From positions 1-6,113 of the forward strand of contig JAEYUK010000140.1 in the NCBI GenBank assembly GCA_023432655.1: 6,113 bases of DNA, in the 5' to 3' direction. The notes beneath the pieces are model-generated. The model had not been told where the DNA came from, made no database searches, and was given only the letters and a program-made list of their open reading frames with translations. How positions within the stretch are numbered: the stretch's first letter is position 1; the number at the start of each line of letters is the position of its first letter. This DNA is from Pseudomonadota bacterium (lineage in GTDB: Bacteria > Bdellovibrionota > Bacteriovoracia > Bacteriovoracales > Bacteriovoracaceae). A program made the position numbers and the translations under genes. Shown here one piece after another: positions 1-3,143 of the stretch.

Positions 1-152
1 TCTCTGGACGCGGTGTTGGTGTATCATCAATTTATGCTTCTGTTTTAAAAATGGGTGGCAGATCTGAACTTGAATCTGTTGAAGGCAAAGGGATGACAAT
101 GACTCTTACCATCCCTCTACCTGGTAAAAATAAACTGAGTCTTGCCGCTTAG
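1..152 (+). CDS. CheA-like histidine kinase, C-terminal end of the ATPase domain (5' truncated by window)
   Basis: Reading the frame that begins at base 3 gives 49 codons ending in TAG at 150-152. The peptide opens with SGRGVGVSSIYASVLKMGG and continues ELESVEGKGMTMTLTIPLP. This is the G2 nucleotide-binding box and final strands of a GHKL/HATPase_c domain, and the GRGVG form is typical of CheA-type kinases rather than ordinary sensor kinases (GxGLG). The kinase would use ATP to phosphorylate a histidine and pass the phosphate to a receiver, most obviously the CheY-like protein two genes downstream. Only about ten residues (GKNKLSLAA) follow the domain, so the CheW-like P5 domain that ends classical CheA is absent. 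A hybrid or Hpt-containing kinase with a C-terminal CheA-like ATPase fits this better than a chemotaxis CheA. The N-terminal sensor, Hpt and dimerisation parts are outside the window, so its input cannot be judged. Confidence 0.85.
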   Translation, partial: SGRGVGVSSIYASVLKMGGRSELESVEGKGMTMTLTIPLPGKNKLSLAA

Positions 153-160
153 AGTGTTCA

Positions 161-583
161 ATGAACTTAAAAAAAGTTATTTTTTTTCCTGATCCTAAAT
201 CTCCTCATACTGAGGAATTAAAAAATATCCTGAATAAAGACTTCTCTTGCTTTGATAGCCGACAGACGGATGAATACGCACAAGTATTCTTACAAAACGG
301 TAAATTTTCTTTGGTTTTCATTGATGCGAAGTCTGCTTTAGAATTTCTTAAAGAGAATAATCGCGAGCTGTCAGAACTTCAGTTTAAGACTTTTTTATTC
401 CTTCCTGTAAATGGAAACTTCAATGCGGAAGCTCAGAAGAAATTAAAAGACCACAGAATACATGTATTCCCTCTAAATGCTAAAGACAAGATTTCTGAGA
501 GTATCCGTGATTATTTGAATAATAATGAAGATGATCAGATTGCGATTGAAGATCTTCAATTTATCATGCCAAAGGATGATTAG
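161..583 (+). CDS. Degenerate receiver-like (pseudo-REC) protein, 140 aa
   Basis: This small soluble protein, with no signal peptide or membrane segment, sits between a kinase and a response regulator. Its pattern of hydrophobic strands resembles a CheY fold: KKVIFFPDP near residues 4-12, SLVFIDA at 50-56, TFLFLPV at 77-83 and IHVFPL at 100-105. D55 lies where the phospho-accepting aspartate of a receiver would sit. The paired acidic residues after strand 1 are reduced to one (D11), the strand-4 Thr/Ser is replaced by Pro/Val, and the Lys of the KP motif is Phe (F103-P104). A normal phosphorylation cycle is therefore unlikely. The C-terminus is acidic (NNNEDDQIAIEDLQ). The start at 161 is 8 bp after the kinase stop, with only a weak AGAG (151-154) as ribosome site, which suggests translational coupling. 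A role as a phosphorelay adaptor or binding partner is inferred; the receiver relationship rests on eye-made alignment and is moderate. Confidence 0.75.
   Translation: MNLKKVIFFPDPKSPHTEELKNILNKDFSCFDSRQTDEYAQVFLQNGKFSLVFIDAKSALEFLKENNRELSELQFKTFLFLPVNGNFNAEAQKKLKDHRIHVFPLNAKDKISESIRDYLNNNEDDQIAIEDLQFIMPKDD
571..576 (+). promoter_or_regulatory. Ribosome binding site AAAGGA for the CheY-like gene
   Basis: AAAGGA lies inside the last codons of the preceding gene, 7 bases before the ATG at 584. It supports this start even though the ATG directly abuts the upstream TAG stop (581-583). Confidence 0.65.
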
Positions 584-1009
584 ATGGCACTCCCTGTGAA
601 CATTGCTTCCAAGCATTTTCTTATCTGTGATGATTACGAAAGCATGAGAACTATGATTACTGATAGCCTCAAACAATTAGGCGTTATTAAAATTTCTGCT
701 GCGAAATCTGGAAACGAGGGCTTTAAAATTATTCAGGAAAAGCAGGCGACCGACCCTATTCAATTCGTCATTACCGATCTCATGATGGAGGATGGGTCTG
801 GAATTGATTTGGTTAAGCTTATCCGCGCTGAGGCCCAGACAAAACATCTGCCGGTACTGATGGTGACTTCTAAATCTGAAGTTAGTTACGTTTTAGAAAG
901 TATTAAGGCCGGGGTTAATAATTATATTGTAAAGCCTTGGGCCCTGGATGATTTGGCAAAACGTATTGTTGAAGTGGATGAGAAAGTGTCTAAAACTCCG
1001 GGGAAGTAA
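584..1009 (+). CDS. Stand-alone CheY-type response regulator, 141 aa
   Basis: This is a single receiver domain with no output domain, cytoplasmic, and complete in its catalytic residues. The acidic pair is D16-D17 (LICDDYESMR), the phospho-acceptor is D65 (VITDLMMEDGSG), the switch Thr is T95 (VLMVTS), the strand-5 lysine is K117 (YIVKPW), and Y114 occupies the conserved aromatic switch position. The length of about 140 residues is slightly above the usual CheY size, from an N-terminal extension (MALPVNIASK) and a lysine-rich tail. It would accept phosphate from the kinase encoded two genes upstream and act by protein-protein contact, either on the motor or as an intermediate in a relay. The ATG follows the previous stop with no gap, so the two genes are almost surely co-translated. 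Which target it controls cannot be read from the sequence, and orthology to true cheY is not established. Confidence 0.93.
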   Translation: MALPVNIASKHFLICDDYESMRTMITDSLKQLGVIKISAAKSGNEGFKIIQEKQATDPIQFVITDLMMEDGSGIDLVKLIRAEAQTKHLPVLMVTSKSEVSYVLESIKAGVNNYIVKPWALDDLAKRIVEVDEKVSKTPGK

Positions 1010-1022
1010 ATCTCCCCGGAGT
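995..1022. terminator. Bidirectional hairpin terminator between convergent genes
   Basis: ACTCCGGGGA (995-1004) and TCCCCGGAGT (1013-1022) form a perfect GC-rich 10-bp stem with an 8-base loop. Read on the minus strand, the hairpin is followed by TTTTAG (bases 994 downwards), the better U-run, so it should terminate the protease gene that ends at 1031. On the plus strand only a weak AT-rich tail follows. The left arm lies inside the final codons of the CheY-like gene, whose TAA is in the loop. Confidence 0.75.
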
Positions 1023-1030
1023 CATAGAAT

Positions 1031-2260
1031 TTATTGATAGGCGTTTTTTAGTTCAAGATAAATTCTTTCATTCATGTTGCCCGCCCGGGAACACATGAGA
1101 TCCGTAATATCCAGTTGATAATTGACGTAGGTATCAGTCTGAACATCATAGAACTCGTGATAGCAGTCTGGTAACCCAATAACATGTCCAAATTCATGGC
1201 GGATAGTCCATTGAGATTCGTATTCTTCAATCGGTTGATTTGAGTCCATAACGATTTCATTTCCACCAAGACCGTTAACGTGAGGTACGACGCCAGGACG
1301 GAAAATAAGAAGTGGCCCATTCGGATAGTTTCCGAAAACAATTTTGAGACCCCAACCTTTCCATTGGAATTCTTGTTCAATATTGTTCTGAAGGTAGGGA
1401 ATAAACTTTTCGATTTTTGGAGTATTAAAAGGCACAGTTGCTACTTGGCCATTCCATTTAAAATCATGGCGACGGGCATAGGGTGGAATCTTAAAGAAGC
1501 TATTCCAAATGGCCTGGGCCGCTTTGATGTATCTATTATAAATTTCATCCAACTTATTTTTAGATACTGCCTTTTGAACTTCTTTTTTACATTTACTTAG
1601 TTTTCCTGTGCCATTCACACACATCTGAACCAAGGCTTCTTTAATGGAACCCAATTGTCCGCCAGGGATCATATCAATGTCTCTTAATTGATCGGCCCCA
1701 ATGTTATTGGTCTTAAGATAATAGAAGCCTCGCACATCTTTGTTGGCCGCTCGGATATATTCTGATCTGTATTGATCGATTGATTTAAAACGGGCGGCAC
1801 TCTGATAATTACGATCGATGCGGCGGGCATGCTTAATAAATGTAAAATCATCCATTCCTAAAGAAAGGGGAAGATCTCCTCCATTTAAAAGGACGCCTTT
1901 CATATGGCCAGGTAATTGAGAAAGAATTGCTCGGGTTTCAATCTCAATTGTTTTAGGTGAATAGACATTGGGCTTATCAATCGGAATCCCACGGCGGGTC
2001 TCCGCTGACGTAAGCCTGATCGCAGTTTGTGGAGTTCGGTTTTGATTAACCAGAGCGATCCATTTACTTAATCGGTCACCTAACTTTAAAGCTTCAGTGA
2101 TGGCCACAGAATCAGTTGTTAAGCTTTTTTGAGCAGAAGGTTTAATCTTACTAAGAACTTCTCGATATTCTTCAGAAGTCATCTCTAGATCCATGTGGAC
2201 AGGTAGAGCGTGTGTCCAAAAAGATAAAGAAAGTGAGACAGATAAAATGAGTCTTTTCAT
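1031..2260 (-). CDS. Secreted zinc metalloprotease with HExxHxxGxxD motif, 409 aa
   Basis: The protein starts with a Sec-type signal peptide: MKRL, a hydrophobic stretch, then FWTHA with likely cleavage after A18, so it is exported. Near the C-terminus residues 355-365 read HEFGHVIGLPD. H355 and H359 are the expected zinc ligands, E356 the catalytic base, and D365 (instead of the usual His) the likely third ligand. M389 in DLMCS fits a metzincin Met-turn. The catalytic region appears to begin around residue 240, leaving a 220-residue N-terminal part with no recognised domain that could be a propeptide or a recognition module. Only four cysteines remain after the signal: C214 and C224, and C366 and C390 flanking the active site, so two disulfides are plausible. 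The start is set by AGAAGGA six bases upstream and by the signal peptide. The HExxHxxGxxD pattern recalls snapalysin-type (M7) enzymes, but the rest of the protein is not recognisably that family. Substrate unknown. Confidence 0.85.
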   Translation of the reverse strand: MKRLILSVSLSLSFWTHALPVHMDLEMTSEEYREVLSKIKPSAQKSLTTDSVAITEALKLGDRLSKWIALVNQNRTPQTAIRLTSAETRRGIPIDKPNVYSPKTIEIETRAILSQLPGHMKGVLLNGGDLPLSLGMDDFTFIKHARRIDRNYQSAARFKSIDQYRSEYIRAANKDVRGFYYLKTNNIGADQLRDIDMIPGGQLGSIKEALVQMCVNGTGKLSKCKKEVQKAVSKNKLDEIYNRYIKAAQAIWNSFFKIPPYARRHDFKWNGQVATVPFNTPKIEKFIPYLQNNIEQEFQWKGWGLKIVFGNYPNGPLLIFRPGVVPHVNGLGGNEIVMDSNQPIEEYESQWTIRHEFGHVIGLPDCYHEFYDVQTDTYVNYQLDITDLMCSRAGNMNERIYLELKNAYQ

Positions 2261-2266
2261 AGCTTT

Positions 2267-2273
2267 TCCTTCT
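2267..2273 (-). promoter_or_regulatory. Ribosome binding site AGAAGGA of the metalloprotease gene
   Basis: On the minus strand AGAAGGA precedes the ATG (2258-2260) by six bases. It is a good Shine-Dalgarno match and fixes the start. It contrasts with the divergent gene at 2401, which has none. Confidence 0.7.
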
Positions 2274-2302
2274 CTCGTAGGAGGGGGAGTAAAAGAGCCC
2301 GG

Positions 2303-2331
2303 ATTCTAATCTGCTTTATAAGAGTTGAAAA
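2303..2331 (-). promoter_or_regulatory. Candidate promoter for the metalloprotease gene
   Basis: On the minus strand TTTTCA (2326-2331) is followed after 17 bases by TAGAAT (2303-2308), a 5-of-6 match to the -10 consensus with a moderate -35. Transcription would begin near 2296, giving a leader of about 36 bases that contains the ribosome site. A nearby TATAAA (2315-2320) is an alternative -10, but it has no acceptable -35 partner at the right spacing. Confidence 0.35.
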
Positions 2332-2366
2332 CAATTTCGATTGGTTTTAGGCAAAGGTTACCTTGT

Positions 2367-2394
2367 TTGACACAGCGAGGTACGAGCTTAAACT
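2367..2394 (+). promoter_or_regulatory. Promoter for the CAP-domain lipoprotein gene, predicting a leaderless transcript
   Basis: TTGACA (2367-2372) is a perfect -35 box, followed after 16 bases by TAAACT (2389-2394), a 4-of-6 -10 box. Initiation about seven bases downstream falls at 2401, the A of the ATG. No Shine-Dalgarno sequence is present in the bases before the ATG (CTTAAACTTGGCCC), which agrees with a leaderless mRNA. Confidence 0.5.
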
Positions 2395-2400
2395 TGGCCC

Positions 2401-2892
2401 ATGAAAATTATAATCCCGCTGTTGTTTTTCCTAATGTCTTGTAAAACCCCGAGTGTTGAAAAAATCAATCCGATAGATAAGTATATGAACTTTCAGACAG
2501 TTGATTCTCTAAAAGAGAGGAATGAGTACCTTGATTTGCTCTCACTTTTAAGAAGGGAAAGAGGTCTTCCTGACCTCATTGTCTCTGAAGTGATGAATGA
2601 GGTGGCCCAAGAGCATAGTCAGAAAATGGCCAGTGGGGATGTTCCTTTTACCCATGACGGCTCAACTGAGCGCTGTCAGACGATTTCAAGCGAACTTTTA
2701 AGCGGAAAGGTGTGTACTGAAATCATCGCCAAAGGACTGAATAGTGCCGAAAAAGTACTTCAGCACTGGGCCGCTTCGCGCTCTCATCTGGGGCATCTTT
2801 TAAATCCTCTAAGTAATCATACTGGTGTAGGAGTCGCTAGTGATAGTTCCGGCTCTCTTTATTGGACACAGATTTTTGTTGAGGTAAAATAA
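2401..2892 (+). CDS. SCP/CAP-domain (YkwD-like) lipoprotein, 163 aa
   Basis: The N-terminus MKIIIPLLFFLMSC is a short type II signal peptide with lipobox LMSC. Cleavage would leave lipidated C14 followed by Lys, which favours outer-membrane sorting. Residues about 42-161 match the CAP/SCP/PR1 fold: LDLLSLLRRERGLPDL, then a helix with HSQKMASG (H72), FTHDG (H85), the TEII strand (E107), VLQHWAASRSHLGHLL (W123, H129), and a final GVGVASDSSGSLYWTQIFV strand pair. H85, E107 and H129 are the likely cavity residues of CAP proteins. C92 and C105 could form a disulfide. Bacterial CAP proteins are extracytoplasmic; their biochemical activity is generally unsettled and none can be assigned here. The start is fixed by the lipobox, since any later start loses the signal. 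The stop TAA (2890-2892) lies inside a 10-bp repeat that flanks the downstream element. Confidence 0.9.
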   Translation: MKIIIPLLFFLMSCKTPSVEKINPIDKYMNFQTVDSLKERNEYLDLLSLLRRERGLPDLIVSEVMNEVAQEHSQKMASGDVPFTHDGSTERCQTISSELLSGKVCTEIIAKGLNSAEKVLQHWAASRSHLGHLLNPLSNHTGVGVASDSSGSLYWTQIFVEVK

Positions 2893-2899
2893 GGCCAAT
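2890..2899 (+). repeat. Left flanking direct repeat TAAGGCCAAT (possible target-site duplication)
   Basis: It matches the right copy at 3134-3143 (TAAGGCTAAT) in 9 of 10 bases and directly abuts the left terminal inverted repeat. Its first three bases are the stop codon of the lipoprotein gene. A duplication created on insertion of the 2900-3132 element would explain it, but a chance match of short sequences is not excluded. Confidence 0.45.
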
Positions 2900-2943
2900 A
2901 TTGTTCGCAGTTAACTGGGGATGACTTTTAAAGTCCCAAAGAC

Positions 2944-2990
2944 GTGTCTCATGCATAACTGGTAGAAACCACATGTTTCAGTTGAGACAC
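2944..2990. other. Hairpin inside the inverted-repeat element
   Basis: GTGTCTCA (2944-2951) pairs perfectly with TGAGACAC (2983-2990). Inside it, ACTG (2958-2961) pairs with CAGT (2979-2982) and AAAC (2966-2969) with GTTT (2975-2978), leaving a CACAT apical loop and two one-sided bulges. The stacked helices look like designed structure rather than chance. It could be an RNA domain or a cruciform recognised by a transposase. Confidence 0.6.
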
Positions 2991-3048
2991 ACGAGGCACA
3001 AACCGTTTCAGACATGGTAGCGCTCTCAACTCGATTATATTTGATTAT

Positions 3049-3076
3049 CCAAACGTGGCGCTTCGAGCTTGTTTGG
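3049..3076. other. Alternative hairpin competing with the 20-bp stem
   Basis: CCAAAC (3049-3054) is complementary to GTTTGG (3071-3076), with a small GCT/AGC hairpin (3060-3062 with 3066-3068) in its loop. The GTTTGG arm overlaps the right 20-bp arm at 3072-3091, so the two pairings exclude each other at their edge. This could be a switching structure or merely side complementarity. Confidence 0.35.
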
Positions 3077-3133
3077 GACTTTAAAAGTCATTGGATTTAC
3101 GAAAAATTTATCCTCATTTATCTGCGAACAATT

Positions 3134-3143
3134 TAAGGCTAAT
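3134..3143 (+). repeat. Right flanking direct repeat TAAGGCTAAT (possible target-site duplication)
   Basis: This is the partner of the repeat at 2890-2899, in the same orientation with one C/T difference, separated from the right terminal inverted repeat by one T. It includes the complement of the sbcC stop codon (CTA, 3139-3141). Confidence 0.45.

Larger units (their letters stand above)
2900..3132. repeat. 233-bp nested inverted-repeat element, MITE-like or structured RNA
   Basis: The ends are a perfect 11-bp inverted repeat, ATTGTTCGCAG (2900-2910) and CTGCGAACAAT (3122-3132). Further in is a perfect 20-bp inverted repeat, ATGACTTTTAAAGTCCCAAA (2921-2940) with its reverse complement at 3072-3091. 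The two stems are separated by 10 bases on the left and 30 on the right, so any folded form has an asymmetric internal loop, in which GGAT (3093-3096) can pair with ATCC (3110-3113). The enclosed 131 bases carry further hairpins. There is no open reading frame of note and no U-run typical of a simple terminator. Flanking direct repeats suggest a non-autonomous transposable element mobilised in trans. A structured non-coding RNA or long bidirectional terminator is the alternative. It accounts for nearly the whole gap between the convergent genes. Confidence 0.8.

Noticed and set aside
473..676. 67-codon open frame on the minus strand across the junction of the two receiver-like genes
   Set aside because: It is antisense to two well-supported plus-strand genes, and the protein is low-complexity and isoleucine-rich with no recognisable features.
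1072..1600. Open frames on both strands within the metalloprotease gene
   Set aside because: They are shadows of a gene whose signal peptide, ribosome site and HExxH motif fix the true frame.
2975..3011. CRISPR-like repeat (GTTTCAG twice)
   Set aside because: There are only two 7-base copies at a 30-base interval, with no third unit and no cas genes.
2900..3132. Simple rho-independent terminator for the two convergent genes
   Set aside because: The arms are over 130 bases apart, two nested arm pairs exist, and no U-run follows the stem as in a standard terminator, although a role in blocking read-through is possible.
2893..3138. Known RNA gene (6S, tmRNA, SRP or RNase P RNA) or tRNA
   Set aside because: No conserved sequence blocks of those RNAs and no cloverleaf with a T-loop could be found, and the perfect nested terminal repeats fit a mobile element better.
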